Source of the DNA: Yponomeuta sedellus | Lineage: Eukaryota; Arthropoda; Insecta; Lepidoptera; Yponomeutidae | Reading direction: 5' to 3' | Assembly (NCBI GenBank): GCA_934045075.1 | Contig: OW203738.1 | Coordinates: 4,083,487-4,147,486, forward strand | DNA length: 64,000 nucleotides | In this document: piece by piece, positions 44,850 to 57,890 of the stretch | Layout: every line of letters starts with the position of its first letter | Numbering within the stretch: the first letter of the stretch is position 1 | The notes under the pieces: model-generated | What the model saw: only the letters and a program-made list of their open reading frames with translations | What the model was told of the DNA's origin: nothing | The model's database searches: none | Made by a program: the position numbers and the translations under genes

Positions 44850-45000
44850 TGTGAAAGCTGTGGTAGAGACCAAGGTTTTCCATTTGCTTCGATCTCATCC
44901 TAAACATCTTTCGCTTCGTTTACATTCATACATAATTTGCTGCATGCACGGCTAAATCTGAAAACTGAACGTGATCAATTTGTATACTAATTGAACACGT
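44850..45000 (-). mobile_element. LINE-R 3' end, diverged
   Basis: GGTAGAGACCAAGG, CATCTTTCGCTTCGTTTACA and TTGCTGCATGCACGGC follow the 20300 region at low identity. Confidence 0.5.
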
Positions 45001-45004
45001 TCAG

Positions 45005-46200
45005 TCTCCCACGTCGCAAATGTCAAGATACAAAAAAACTCAAGTTATATCCTGAAAGAGAACGCCCCGTGTGTTCTAACAAACAATTTGACCTATGAGT
45101 GTGCAGTCAAGGGCATAAAGCTTGCTTCTTTGCTCTTTATATTGTACGGACAGCAAGGCTAGCCGTTTTTAAGCCTTATAGTCTTTTCTTTATGGCTTAA
45201 TTTCGTTTAGTTTATCGCCATGTGGGTAGATGCAAAGCAAACAATGGCTCATAAAAGAAGTGAAGTACGATTAATTTTGATAAGTAAACTTGAGGTTGGA
45301 TCAGCGGTAAGCTATGGCTTTGTGGGCCTTTCTGAATTGAGAATTTTACTAAGTCAATACTAAATTAACGTTCTGTCACACGTTTTTCTGTGAAATTTAA
45401 AGAGACAACACTACATATAACTATTTACTTAACGAAATTCTCAATTTAGAAACTAGCCCTAAGGTAAGTAGCAGCCACAGTTTTTCTAATATTTACTTAA
45501 GGCGCTTTGAGGTGCTAACTAGTGCCACCAATGGAATAAATATTATAAGTTGTTTTAAAATGCGTTTTTTTCCTAAAACTTTTTCTTATAAGGAGGAGGT
45601 TATCAATCCGTCGCCAATCCGAAAAGAGCAATATTCACTTTTTTAACGGTTGTTATTTACGGTCTAAAAATGTTTAACTAAATCAAAAAGATTACGGTAA
45701 CAATAAAATATTACCCCACCGGAATGCATTAACGGACATTAACGCATATCAAGTACTCTATATCTCAAGTCAAATCGTTGTCTATCTGTATGCCAAGTTT
45801 CATGTAACTCCGTTCAGCCATTATTGCGTGATTGAGTAACAAACATCTTCACAAATTTTCACATTTATAATATTACATAGAAGGATTCTTTATTGGAAGA
45901 AAGTGTACGAAATATGGAATTAATGCTAATAGCATTTTCTACCAGTCAATCTGCACAGAAAACGCAGAAATTTAGGAAGGCGTGCAAAAAAGGGAGTGAC
46001 GAAAGTATTTAGAGGGAATTACAGGGAAGAGATATGGGGATCACGACGCTCATAGAACTTATATACGGATCTAATCGCGATTACTTATTACGTAATACGT
46101 GATTACCTGAATTCCCGACGTTTTAGCAACGTTGCAGTTGCTCTGGCCACAGGTGGACTGAAGTGGCGAGTATAGGTAATTACGTTTATTTATGTACAGT
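45005..46200. other. Mostly unassigned AT-rich DNA
   Basis: No exon. A Helitron-like relic in reverse (CCAAGTTTCATGTAACTCCG to TTTATAATATTACATAGAAG) lies at 45785-45890. Nothing else is recognised. Confidence 0.5.
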
Positions 46201-46219
46201 ATAAACTTCCCCGCTGCAG

Positions 46220-46350
46220 TTTATAGGCTCCTTACACGGCTACAAACACTGCAGGGCACAGGCCTTCTCTCAGAGAGAGGGCATGGGCTTATTTACCAAG
46301 CGTGTCCACCGCGAATTGGCAATTTCAAGTGGAAATGATCATGTTTAATT
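46220..46350 (+). repeat. Family D repeat
   Basis: AGGGCACAGGCCTTCTCTCA, GAGAGAGGGCATGGGCTTAT and CCACCGCGAATTGGCAATTT. Confidence 0.65.
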
Positions 46351-46399
46351 TATTACATAGATAGTCTTCAATGTAGACTCATTAATCTTCTGACACACA

Positions 46400-47820
46400 C
46401 TGAGGCTACTTCCACCGACTCGATTAAGGTGAGGGGAATGTAGTGTCATCAACAAACACGTGTTTGTACAAAAAATATAAACGTATTTTAAGCTCGAGCA
46501 TGCCCACATAGTGCCTCAGTGGTGGTCGACACAGATTTTGTACCGACAGTAAAGGAATTCAGCGCTTAGTTTATTAGACATCGGAAATTAATCACTTTCT
46601 TATTTTAAGGTGCAAGAAAGATTCTAACAATTTCCACAAATTTTTAGTACTTAATGTACCATAACTTTACCTGTACCAAAACGGTCCGTTAGTGTGCCCT
46701 CTGGTTTTAAATTTTACAGATGTATATGCTATATTAAAAACCAACTGTTACTGATGATATAGTTGGATATTATAGGATCGATTATAGGAAACCGCAGAAT
46801 TACATTCACATTTTGAAGTTTGGACCAATTAAAGACAATAATAAAATTAGAATGGAATTGACAAAGTAAAAATGTTCGAACTAAATTATGATTCTTCTGA
46901 GAATCAGGCTGTAACCTGATCTGGCTCTTTAAGAAAAAAATCAAGTAAATACTCCGGTACTACGGTAGTATATAAAAGTTACTGTGAAATAAGATAAGAA
47001 TATTCTTTATTGTATACCGAAAAATTTGTTACAGAAACAGCAAATACAGAAGATAAGACATAACTGGCGGCCTTATTGCTAATAGCAAAATATTTCAGGC
47101 AACCTTAAATCGGTGAATTTTTCGAAGGTGAAATAGATACTGTTTAGGGGTAGGAGATATTTTGCCTATTTCATTCAAGTTAAGGATCATCAATGAAAAC
47201 AAAAATAGTTTTTCAACCACCAAACGCACTTTCTTTGCTGACTCTACCCACATGTGCGCGTACGTTTCTACACTAAGCCGAGGGAGGAGTCAACGAACTG
47301 TGGAATAGCGCGTAAAGCTTGATGGTAATCGAACACGCCTTGTAAGGATCGTGTTTATTGTGCTAGCAAAAAACGCTAGCCGGCCATAAGCATTTTTGTG
47401 TAGAAAAAACTGGTCGGTTTTGAATTAAGAATTTTTAGCGACGCGTGAAAAAGTAGATTCGCGACTATATAGTTCTTTTTTTTTAAGTGGCAATAAAAAT
47501 TGCCAAGCAGCTTGATAGAGTTGCAGGAAGATCTTTTAGAATTGGATATAACTTTGATTGAAACGATCTTTGCTATTTCTGATATGTGCCTAAGAGATAA
47601 GCCTATGTATCTCGAGTTTAGAGATAAAAACGACTGAAAAACTTATGCAATCTTCGATTTCAGCAAACATTTCGTGAGAAATCAAGAGTAAAAAAAAATT
47701 TTAACCTCGGTTTCTGGTTCACCCACGACCTGTCAACATATTGGTAACAACTGTCTTTATGCACTTTGTATCTTTTGTATTTTCTGTATGCACTATGCCT
47801 AATTGAAAGCTGTTAATTTT
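46400..47820. other. No supported gene
   Basis: AT-rich. 46985-47030 is a GATAA/TTCTTTATTGTATACC LINE-type tail, and 47060-47110 resembles 17265-17330 (GGCGGCCTTATTGCT), an old repeat. Nothing else is supported. Confidence 0.5.
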
Positions 47821-47827
47821 TTTATGG

Positions 47828-47992
47828 AGTCTATATGCGAGCCCCTTCAGGACACAGGTCTTCTCTCAGAGAAAGAGTATTGCCTTAATTACTAGGCATG
47901 CCCACCGCAATCTGGCAATTTCATGTGCATGTCCACACCTCAGACACTCCGGTTTCCTCACGATGTTTTTTGCGAGTAGTCTTCCTCCGAAC
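47828..47992 (+). repeat. Family D repeat
   Basis: CAGGACACAGGTCTTCTCTC, TTAATTACTAGGCATGCCCA and GGTTTCCTCACGATG. A reverse piece is at 48835-48925. Confidence 0.6.
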
Positions 47993-48007
47993 ACTTCACA
48001 AGTTTAT

Positions 48008-48178
48008 GTAATTAAAACTGTTTTTACACGGGTTTATGCTCGTTTATTACATTTTTACAATTTTCCGACGTTTCGGCACTTTTTCAGGTGCCGTGGTCCC
48101 GGATGACTGAGGTGGTAGGCATCTTTTAGAAAGCATTAACGGTTAGTTCACTACCCTCGGCAAAAATAAGGCCTCTGA
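48008..48178 (+). repeat. Family F repeat
   Basis: ATTAAAACTGTTTTTACACG, CGACGTTTCGGCACTTTTTC and ACTACCCTCGGCAAAAAT, nearly identical to 22865-23035. Confidence 0.7.
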
Positions 48179-48231
48179 CATGGCCGAAAAACGAACGAAA
48201 AACTGCGTTTGTAAGTTTATAGCTACACTAT

Positions 48232-48716
48232 TTTTATTTTTAATGCACTAACCCGTGCTAAGGAACAAATTTAAAAACCTATTTAGAGGCTAAAAATTTC
48301 ACCCATGCCGGGATTCGCTCAATTGGTAGAGCGCTGGTACGGATAGCCAGAGGTTGCGCGTTCGAATCCCGGCATGGGTGAAATTTTTAGCTTCTAAATA
48401 GGTTTTTAAATTTGTTCCTTAGCACGGGTTAGTGCATTAAAAATAAAAATAGTGACATCATGTGGGTACAGTGATATCGTTCCGATGTTAAAACCTAACT
48501 GCAAAGTAGGTAGTCGGGGCTGTAAGTAATGCAATTTGCTTAAGTCAGATGTCGCTGCCTGTACGTAATACAGAGAATATTGTAAAGAGGTTCGAAATTT
48601 CACTGATGCCGTGAGTCGCCCATTGGCTCAATTGGTAGAGCGCTGGTACGGATAGCCAGAGGTTGTGGGTTCGAATCCCGGCATGGGTGAAATTTTTAGC
48701 CTCTAAATAGGTTTTT
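48232..48716. repeat. Family A: fold-back followed by full forward copy
   Basis: The reverse tail (48234-48315) folds at GGGATTCG onto a forward copy lacking its A-box start (48316-48455). A full forward copy (48462-48716) then follows head-to-tail. The subfamily has CTCAATTGGTAGAGCGCTGG and a GGTGAAATTTTT end. Confidence 0.85.
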
Positions 48717-48944
48717 AAGTTTATAGCTGTAATTTTTTTTACCACCTTATAATTTACATCGTGAAGAGACTTGACTGCTCAGAAAATCAGAGTTAAAATA
48801 CAAAGGGTTCAAATAATTCAGCGCTTGAAATTGCCAATCTACGGTGGGCACCCGTGGTAATTACGCCCATACTCTCTGTCCAAGAGAAGGCCGGTGCCCT
48901 GCAGTTGGACGTTTATAGGTAACAAAAAAAATCAGCTACCTCTT

Positions 48945-49318
48945 CGTTATCAACCCTTGTTGTCCCCACTGCTAGGGCACGGGTCTCTTCCTGCATTGTA
49001 GGAAGGTTAGGCCATACTCCACCACGAGGGCCAAGTCCGGGTTGGTGGAGGATTAAGACAGTGTAAGACAGAGGCAGACCTTACTGTCAGAAGTTATCAA
49101 GCCGCCCATAAGGCCTCTGATATGGCTTGACGACTGCCATTATATGACAGCCAGCACCAACGGCCTAACGTGCCTTGCGAAACACGGAAGCGCTCGAAAA
49201 AATGCCACTAGCGGTGGTCACGGGACGCTCGCCCATCCCGTACCTAACCGCGCCTGTTGTTGCTTAACCAAGTGATTGATTCCAATCACTCGATTCGCCT
49301 AGGCCACGAGCGCTTCCT
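48945..49318 (+). repeat. Family B, full copy
   Basis: TATCAACCCTTGTTGTCCCC to GCCTAGGCCACGAGCGCTTC. A small duplication AAGACAGTGTAAGACAG is present at 49050. Confidence 0.82.
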
Positions 49319-49794
49319 CTTCAGGATAGATTAAATTCGGTAGAATTTAACTAAGTATTGCCATTATGTACGTGTTATAATTATGAAAATAAATACGTAC
49401 AATTGCATTGCGTTTACCCTACATTTGAGAGCTACATATTAAATGACGTGAAAGCGGCCATCTTAAATGGATTTAGAAATTATTTTTTAATTTAGTAGCG
49501 AGCATTGCGTAACTTGACTGCAACAAAGCTTATTATGTACATATTACAATTTACAACTAAACAAATTAAAAGATTCCGCTAACGAGACGAAAAAGAAAGT
49601 CCATTTTATTTAGTTAGATCATACGCGGGCACGCTAATTTCGCATTAATTAGCTGAATTTTTATTTAGTTGAATAATAAAAATGTAGATGACGTAAAATA
49701 TATAAACTGCTTCTTCAGTATTGTAACGGTAAAATGAATAGAAAAAAAAATGTGTAGGTGTATCAGAACCATTTTCATTTATAATATAGTGTGT

Positions 49795-50316
49795 TTATAC
49801 TATTTTTATTTTTAATTCACTAATCCGTGCTAAGGACAAATTTAAAAACCTATTTAGAGGCTAAAAATTTCACCCATGCCGGGATTCGAACCCGCAACCT
49901 CTGGCTATCCGTGCCAGCGCTCTACCAATTGAGCCAATGGGCGACTCACCGGCATCAGTGAAATTTCGAACCTCTTTACACTATTCGGTACGTACAGGCA
50001 GTGACATCTGGCTTAAGCAAATTGCATCACTTACAGCTACCAACTTACGACTACCAACTTTGCAGTTAGGTTTTTACATCGGAACGATATCACTGTACCC
50101 ACATGATTATACTATTTTTATTTTTAATGCACTAACCCGTGCTAAGGACAAATTTACGTAATACAGAGAATAGTGTAAAGAGGTTCGAAATTTCACTGAT
50201 GCCGGTGAGTCGCCCATTGGCTCAATTGGTAGAGCGCTGGCACGGATAGCCAGAGGTTGCGGGTTCTAATCCCGGCATGGGTGAAATTTTTAGCCTCTAA
50301 ATAGGTTTTTAAATAT
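49795..50316. repeat. Family A reverse and forward pair
   Basis: A reverse full copy 49795-50155, fused at AAATTTACGTAATACAGAGA with a forward copy 50157-50316. The same arrangement recurs at 53918-54390. Confidence 0.87.
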
Positions 50317-50960
50317 AGTGTGTGTTATATTATTGTGCGCCTACCCCTTTGGGATACAGGCGTGAGGTTATGTATGTTTATGTATGTGTGCTATATAGTT
50401 GATCGATAAGAAATATGGTGTTCTTTAACTGTTTTTCGATATAGGGATCCGCCTACAAAATATTCTTACATTCTGTTAGCTTTTAGAATATAGATTAGAT
50501 TAGTGACTCCCTTCTCTGTATAAAACTTTTTTTTACTATTTTGAAAAGTTATGTAAATTACGGACTTGGCCCCCGTGGTGGAGTATGGCCTAACCTTCCT
50601 GCGATGCAGGAAGAGACCCGTGCCCCAGCAGTGGGGACATACAAGGGTTGATAACGATAACGATGTAAATTAAGTGTCATATTAGTTCCGATATTTCGAT
50701 TACACGAATATATCCAATTCAGGCCTCTGCCTACCCCTCTGGGATACAGGCGTGAAACCTCACGCCTATATACATACATAACCATGTGTGTATATCCAAT
50801 TCTATCCGATAGTAGGTAGCCGAGGTATATTCTAAAAGCTAACAGACGGACAATGTGAAGTTAGTATTTTTTATTTTTTTTGTGTACCAGGTCTTAACAT
50901 GACACCTAATGGAATATGTAACGACATAAGAGTTATGAATGCAACAGTTTGAGCAAATAA
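49830..50960 (+). repeat. Direct copy of 53925-54993
   Basis: Family A pair, then ATATAGTGTGTGTTATATTA through a family B start to CTAATGGAATATGTAACGAC, with few differences. The match ends after GACATAAGA. Third copy of the inner palindrome arm. Confidence 0.9.
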
Positions 50961-51121
50961 TGCTTATAAAGTTATTTCATTTGGTCCCTCAAGTAAAGCA
51001 GCTCATCTCTTCTGAATCGAGGTTGGCATTTTAAAATAAAATTATCTTGTTTTTTACCTTTCAGTTGATCTATCACTGCAGTCGGGTTCTTTTATTTTTT
51101 TTATTCAATTAAAAAAATTCA

Positions 51122-52225
51122 GTTGATAATTATAATATTATGTTAACTTCTAAAATATCTTAATAGATTTGCGAAGATGAAAATATGCATAGTCCATATT
51201 CTATCTAATTAATATTTAAAGCATCGGTCATTCATCCACTCTACTTTAAATAACTTCCACTAAAAGCATTAGCATTTTATAAATCACTTACCTTATGCAA
51301 GCAATCTATAAAAATTTAATAATTTGAATTTGACTTTGTAGGAGGCTAAATACAGTCGTTTATCGAATGAATTAACAGATCGAGTTAATTTCTAGGTCAT
51401 TCTTTAGCGAGTAAGTAGCGTAGTACATTTTATCAATGTCAATAACATGAAATAGCTTGTTATATGCCAGCAAATGCGGAAGGAAGTAAAGAAACCAATA
51501 CAGGTTACTGTAATCTGTTATAACTCCAAGTGTTAAAGGAATACGAACCATATTGGCTTGGCCAATATCGTGTGTGAGGGATACATCTGGCTACTAACCC
51601 ATTCAAATGCTACCTAAATGGTAGTATTATAAAGGAATTGCCTGTTTGAAACGATCAAGTTAATTTCACAGTTGTTTAATTCTTAAATGAACCTTTACGT
51701 TTATTTCTCAGTTAGTTTGCTTGCAAAAATCAACGTCAACAATTTTTATTCATTACATTGAACAAGTAGAAACTAAGTCACTTTCGATATCAACCCTTGT
51801 ATGTCCCCACTGCTGGGGCACCGGTCTCTTCCTCAATCGCAGGAACGCTAGGCCATACTCCACCACGGGGGCCAAGTCCGGGTTGGTGGGGGATTGTAAG
51901 ACAGTGGCGATGGCGGGCCTTACTAACAGAAGTTATCAAGCCACTCATAAGGCCTCTGACATGGTTTAGCGGCTGCCATCACATGAAAACCGGCACCAAC
52001 GGCATAGCGGGCCTTGCGAAGCACGGAAGTCAGTCACTTTAAATAGTGGCAATTTAAATCTGAACTTGTCGCGCGTTTTAATATGAAAAGTCGTGACTTT
52101 CCAGGTGTAATGTCAAATTCTGACATTTTAGCGCTACAAAACGCGTGACTGGTGTTATCCTAAAAACCTATTTAGAGGCTAAAAATTCCACCCATGCCGG
52201 GATTCGGACCGCGACCTCTGGCTAT
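51122..52225 (+). repeat. Outer inverted arm, left
   Basis: GTTGATAATTATAATATTAT to the family A end is inverted at about 56440-57575, with several percent mismatches and small indels. Contains a partial family B copy (51785-52035). Confidence 0.9.
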
Positions 52226-52640
52226 CCGTGCCAGCGCTCTTACCAACTGAGCTAATGGGCGACTCACCGGCATCAGTGAAATTTCGAACCTCTTTACAAC
52301 ATTCTCTGTATTACGTACAGGCAGTGACATCTGGCTGAAGTAATTTGCATCACTTGCAGCCCCGAGTACCTACTTTGCAGTTAGGTTTTACATCGGAATG
52401 ATATCGCTGTACCCACATGACTATATTATTTTTATTGCACTAACCCGTGCTAAGGACAATTTTTTTTTTAAAACCTATTTAGAGGCTGAAAATTCCACCC
52501 ATGCCGGGATTCGAACCCGCGACCTCTGGCTATCCGTGCCAGCGCTCTTACCAACTGAGCTAATGGGCGACTCACCGGCATCAGCATTTAGCGCTACAAA
52601 ACGCGTGACTAGTGTTATCCTAAAAACCTATTTAGAGATA
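52157..52640 (-). repeat. Two family A copies, reverse, in tandem
   Basis: 52157-52450 and 52436-52640. The phrase CTACAAAACGCGTGACT with GGTGTTATCC precedes the first and recurs inside the second, so the second was cut and joined to a repeat of the flank. Confidence 0.82.
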
Positions 52641-52740
52641 ATTAAAACTGTTTTTATACGGATTTATGCTCGTTTATTACATTTTTACAATTTTCCGACG
52701 TTTCGGCACTTTTTCAGGTGCCGTGGCCTCGGATGACTAT
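52637..52740 (+). repeat. Family F fragment
   Basis: ATAATTAAAACTGTTTTTAT to CTTTTTCAGGTGCCGTGGCC. It truncates the MITE-like unit that starts at 52741. Confidence 0.75.
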
Positions 52741-54057
52741 ACCTCGGGCTCTAGAGTAGGCTTCGATTTTCGCCGAAAGCATACGAGGGTAATACTTCTT
52801 GCTGCTCTGTATAAAACTTTTCTTCACTACTTTGAAAAATTATATAAAGTTATGTGTCATATTAGTTCCGATATTTCTATTACACGAATATATCCGATTC
52901 TATCCGTTAGCAGCCGAGGTATATTCTAAAAGCTAACAGACTGTACAAATTATTTTCTAAATAATAGTGCCTAATAATCAAGGCACCTACTCATATATTC
53001 GTTTCAAACGCGATGCGATGATCCATATATACAGTAATTGTTATGAATGTAAGCCATTACTCTGTTCATCAAAACGTTATAACCCAAGGTGTTAAACACA
53101 AAACACCTTTTGTCATCAATGCTGTATGTTTTTACTCAGACATACAATGGAATAACGATCTTGCATTACTTAAACAATCTAACTACTTACTGAACAGTTA
53201 GCTGTCCTTAAAGAAGTCCATATATTGACTCACTAAAGACAACTGAAGCGCCTCGACGCACGAAGATCTTTAGCAATTATACAAACTGCATTCAGAACGA
53301 TTCCATTCTTATGTCGTTACATATTCCATTAGGTGTCATGTTAAACCTGGTACACAAAAAAATTAAAAAATACTAACTTCACATTGTCCGTCTGTTAGCT
53401 TTTAGAATATACCTCGGCTACCTACTATCGGATAGAATTGGATATACACACATGGTTATGTATGTATATAGGCGTGAGGTTTCACGCCTGTATCCCAGAG
53501 GGGTAGGCAGAGGCCTGAATTGGATATATTCGTGTAATCGAAATATCGGAACTAATATGACACTTAATTTACATCGTTATCGTTATCAACCCTTGTATGT
53601 CCCCACTGCTGGGGCACGGGTCTCTTCCTGCATCGCAGGAAGGTTAGGCCATACTCCACCACGGGGGCCAAGTCCGTAATTTACATAACTTTTCAAAATA
53701 GTAAAAAAAAGTTTTATACACAGAAGGGAGTCACTAATCTAATCTATATTCTAAAAGCTAACAGAATGTAAGAATATTTTGTAGGCGGATCCCTATATCG
53801 AAAAACAGTTAAAGAACACCATATTTCTTATCGATCAACTATATAGCACACATACATAACCTCACGCCTGTATCCCAAAGGGGTAGGCGCACAATAATCT
53901 AACACACACTATATTTGAAAACCTATTTAGAGGCTAAAAATTTCACCCATGCCGGGATTCGAACCCGCAACCTCTGGCTATCCGTGCCAGCGCTCTACCA
54001 ATTGAGCCAATGGGCGACTCACCGGCATCAGTGAAATTTCGAACCTCTTTACACTAT
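52741..54057 (+). repeat. Inner inverted arm, left
   Basis: Inverted at 54228-55550. Includes two CTGTTAGCTTTTAGAATATA motifs, unique sequence, a family B start and a family A copy. Differs from its partner by a few percent. Confidence 0.92.
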
Positions 54058-54227
54058 TCGGTACGTACAGGCAGTGACATCTGGCTTAAGCAAATTGCAT
54101 CACTTACAGCCCCGACTACCAACTTTGCAGTTAGGTTTTTACATCGGAACGATATCACTGTACCCACATGATTATACTATTTTTATTTTTAATGCACTAA
54201 CCCGTGCTAGGGACAAATTTACGTAAT

Positions 54228-55550
54228 ACAGAGAATAGTGTAAAGAGGTTCGAAATTTCACTGATGCCGGTGAGTCGCCCATTGGCTCAATTGGTAGAGC
54301 GCTGGCACGGATAGCCAGAGGTTGCGGGTTCGAATCCCGGCATGGGTGAAATTTTTAGCCTCTAAATAGGTTTTTAAATATAGTGTGTGTTATATTATTG
54401 TGCGCCTACCCCTTTGGGATACAGGCGTGAGGTTATGTATGTTTATGTATGTGTGCTATATAGTTGATCGATAAGAAATATGGTGTTCTTTAACTGTTTT
54501 TCGATATAGGGATCCGCCTACAAAATATTCTTACATTCTGTTAGCTTTTAGAATATAGATTAGATTAGTGACTCCCTTCTGTGTATAAAACTTTTTTTTA
54601 CTATTTTGAAAAGTTATGTAAATTACGGACTTGGCCCCCGTGGTGGAGTATGGCCTAACCTTCCTGCGATGCAGGAAGAGACCCGTGCCCCAGCAGTGGG
54701 GACATACAAGGGTTGATAACAATAACGATGTAAATTAAGTGTCATATTAGTTCCGATATTTCTATTACACAAATATATCCAATTCAGGTCTCTGCCTACC
54801 CCTCTGGGATACAGGCGTGAAACCTCACGCCTATATACATACATAACCATGTGTGTATATCCAATTCTATCCGATAGTAGGTAGCCGAGGTATATTCTAA
54901 AAGCTAACAGACGGACAATGTGAAGTTAGTATTTTTTAATTTTTTTGTGTACCAGGTCTTAACATGACACCTAATGGAATATGTAACGACATAAGAATGG
55001 AATCGTTCTGAATGCAGTTTGTATAATTGCTAAAGATCTTCGTGCGTCGAGGCGCTTCAGTTGCCTTTAGTGAGTCAATATATGGACTTCTTTAAGGACA
55101 GCAACTGTTCAGTAAGTAGTTAGATTGTTTAAGTAATGCGAGATCGTTATTCCATTGTATGTCTGAGTAAAAACATACAGCATTGATGACAAAAGGTGTT
55201 TTGTGTTTAACACCTTGGGTTGTAACGTTTTGATGAACAGAGTAATGGCTTACATTCATAACTGTATTATATATGGATCATCGCATCGCGTTTGAAACGA
55301 ATATACGAGTAGGTACCTTGATTATTAGGCACTATTATTTAGAAAATAATTTGTGCAGTGTGTTAGCTTTTAGATTATACCTCGGCTGCTATCGGATAGA
55401 ATCGGATATATTCGTGTAATAGAAATAACGGAACTAATACGACATAATTTTTCTAAGTAGTAAAAAAAAGTTTTATACACAGCAGGAAGTAGTATTACCC
55501 TCGTATGCTTTCTCTAGAGCCCTAGGCATATTCTAAAAGCTAACAGACTG
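54228..55550 (+). repeat. Inner inverted arm, right
   Basis: Complement of 52741-54057. The loop 54058-54227 is the family A head region. The central family A pair forms the tip of the palindrome. Confidence 0.92.
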
Positions 55551-55614
55551 TACAGTGTATTTATCCTTACTTGTCTATTTTGGTACACAAGTATCTACCT
55601 ACTGCTAAAGTATG

Positions 55615-55838
55615 ACCGTCTTACTACAATAAATTTAGACAGATGTTGAGCAAGTGTTTCAAAATATGTTTACAACAATATTGTGTTTTAAGATGGGTAA
55701 CACGGCTTAGACATGGTCTACATTTAGACACTCGAAAACACTTGTTTAGCAAATATAGCTTAAATATGCTTGTATTGTGGTAAACCTATTATGAAACACT
55801 TGCTCAAAACGTGTCTATATTTTTTGTAGTAAGACGGT
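55615..55838. mobile_element. MITE, 224 bp, 50-bp TIRs
   Basis: ACCGTCTTACTACAATAAAT and AGACAGATGTTGAGCAAGTG are inverted at the right end. Confidence 0.8.
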
Positions 55839-56344
55839 GACTGTTTAATCGAAAATTGCCATATTCCCACAAACAAAGTAACCTTGGACACTATTTTAGG
55901 TAACACGCTACCAATTTCATGAACTTGCGAAAAAATATATAGTTTGTCACCAAATGTATATTTTGAGGTTAGAATCTTGTTTACGAAATTGGACAAGTAA
56001 TGATTAATAGACTGTATGTTAGGAAAGATGTCGGTAAATTTGATACGCTATAGTTTCAAAGTTTCTGATATTTTTCTACCGAAATAGTTAACCAAGTAAT
56101 TCAAATACAGTAAATTTTTCTCTCATTTTAAAGTTACGCTGCAAAGATGGCAAATTTGTCTTTCCTTAAAACGAGTTCAATGCAAGAGTGCTAGGTTTTA
56201 TAATAATATTTTATAAAATATGATATTTTATTACGGTTGAAGTTTCAAATTACCATGTACCATGTTCAAATTACATAATATGCTTTATCAATTTTTTCTC
56301 CACATCCAGCCTGGGTAGTAGGGATAACACGATTACTTTTTTTT

Positions 56345-56515
56345 AAATGCACTAACCCGAGCTAAGGACAATTTTAAAAACCTATTTAGAGGCTAAAAAT
56401 TCTACCCATGCTGGGACTCGAGCCCGCGACCTCTGGCACGGTTGGCACGGTTAGCCAGAGGTCGCGGGTCCGAATCCCGGCATGGGTGGAATTTTTAGCC
56501 TCTAAATAGGTTTTT
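56345..56515. repeat. Family A fold-back
   Basis: The reverse half ends in CGCGACCTCTGGCACGG and the forward half starts with TTGGCACGGTTAGCCAGAGG. Confidence 0.85.
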
Positions 56516-57575
56516 AGGATAACACCAGTCACGCGTTTTGTAGTGCTAAAATGTCAGAATATGACATTACACCTGGAAAGTCACGACTTTTCGTATTAAA
56601 ACGCGCGACTAGTTCGGATTAACTTTGCAGAAGTTAAAATTGCCATGATTTAAGGTGACTGACTTCCGTGCTTCGCAAGGCCCGCTATGCCGTTGGTGCC
56701 GGTTTTCATGTGATGGCAGCCGCTAAACCATGTCAGAGGCCTTATGAGTGGCTTGATAACTTCTGTTAGTAAGGCCCGCCATCGCCACTGTCTTACAATC
56801 CCCCACCAACCCGGACTTGGCCCCCGTGGTGGAGTATGGCCTAGCGTTCCTGCGATTGAGGAAGAGACCGGTGCCCCAGCAGTGGGGACATACAAGGGTT
56901 GATATCGAAAGTGACTTAGTTTCTACTTGTTCAATGTAATGAATAAAAATTGTTGACGTTGATTTTTGCAAGCAAACTAACTGAGAAATAAACGTAAAGG
57001 TTCATTTAAGAATTAAATAACTGTGAAATGAACTTGATCGTTTCAAACAGGCAATTCCTTTATAATACTACCAGTTAGGTAGCATTTGAATGGGTTAGTA
57101 GCCAGATGTATCCCTCACACACGATATCGGCCAAGCCAATATGGTACGTATTCCTTTAACACTTGGAGTTATAAAACAGATTACAGTAACCTGTATTGGT
57201 TTCTTTACTTCCTTCCGCATTTGCTGGCATATAACAAGCTACTTCATGTTATTGACATTGATAAAATGTACTACGCTACTTACTCGCTAAAGAATGACCT
57301 AGAAATTAACTCGATCTGTTAATTCATTCGATAAACGACTGTATTTAGCCTCCTACAAAGTCGAATTCAAATTATTCTATTTTTATAGATTGCTTGCATA
57401 AGGTAAGTGATTTATAAAATGCTAATGCTTTTAGTAGAAGTTATTTAAAGTAGAGTGGATGAATGACCGATGCTTTAAATATTAATTAGATAGAATATGC
57501 ATGACTATGCATATTTTCATCTTCGCAAATCTATTAAGATAGTTTAGAAGTTAACATAATATTATAATTATCAAC
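56440..57575 (-). repeat. Outer inverted arm, right
   Basis: Complement of 51122-52225, with TTGCCATGATTTAAGG and other local differences. Includes a reverse family B part (56665-56910). Confidence 0.9.
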
Positions 57576-57744
57576 ACACATCCGCCCACTGCTAATAACA
57601 GTGCTATTTTCACAATGCGCAGTTCCTAAAACACCCCAATTAGAATTTGTGGATTACATCAACTTTTTTTGGATGAAGTTTTTTCTTAGGATATCGTTTA
57701 TTGAAATACGATAAGAATATTTCGCGTTATTCAACTTTTTGTGT

Positions 57745-57890
57745 AGGACGCCCTCCGACCAGGTGTAATGACGATCTGCGAAAAACTGCCGGCAGATGCT
57801 GGATGCGGCAAGCTGAAGACAAGGTGCTATGGCGCTCATTAGGGGAGGGCTATGTCCAGCAGTAGACTATATAATATAGCCTGAAGAAGA
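57745..57890 (+). mobile_element. RTE LINE 3' end
   Basis: GTAGGACGCCCTCCGACCAG, GATGCTGGATGCGGCAAGCT and GGGGAGGGCTATGTCCAGCA. Similar to 3630-3785. Confidence 0.75.

Noticed and set aside
50558..54850. Three near-identical 75-residue open frames (50558-50785, 53452-53679, 54623-54850)
   Set aside because: They lie across the junction of MITE-like sequence and a family B start, copied with the palindrome. No protein-like composition or domain.
48232..57575. A CRISPR array or other clustered regular repeats
   Set aside because: Repeats are eukaryotic transposon copies of unequal spacing and both orientations; no spacer pattern and no associated genes.
49830..57575. Assembly artefact as the explanation of the palindrome
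   Set aside because: Not excluded, but arms differ by several percent with small indels and different insertions, which simple mis-assembly would not give.
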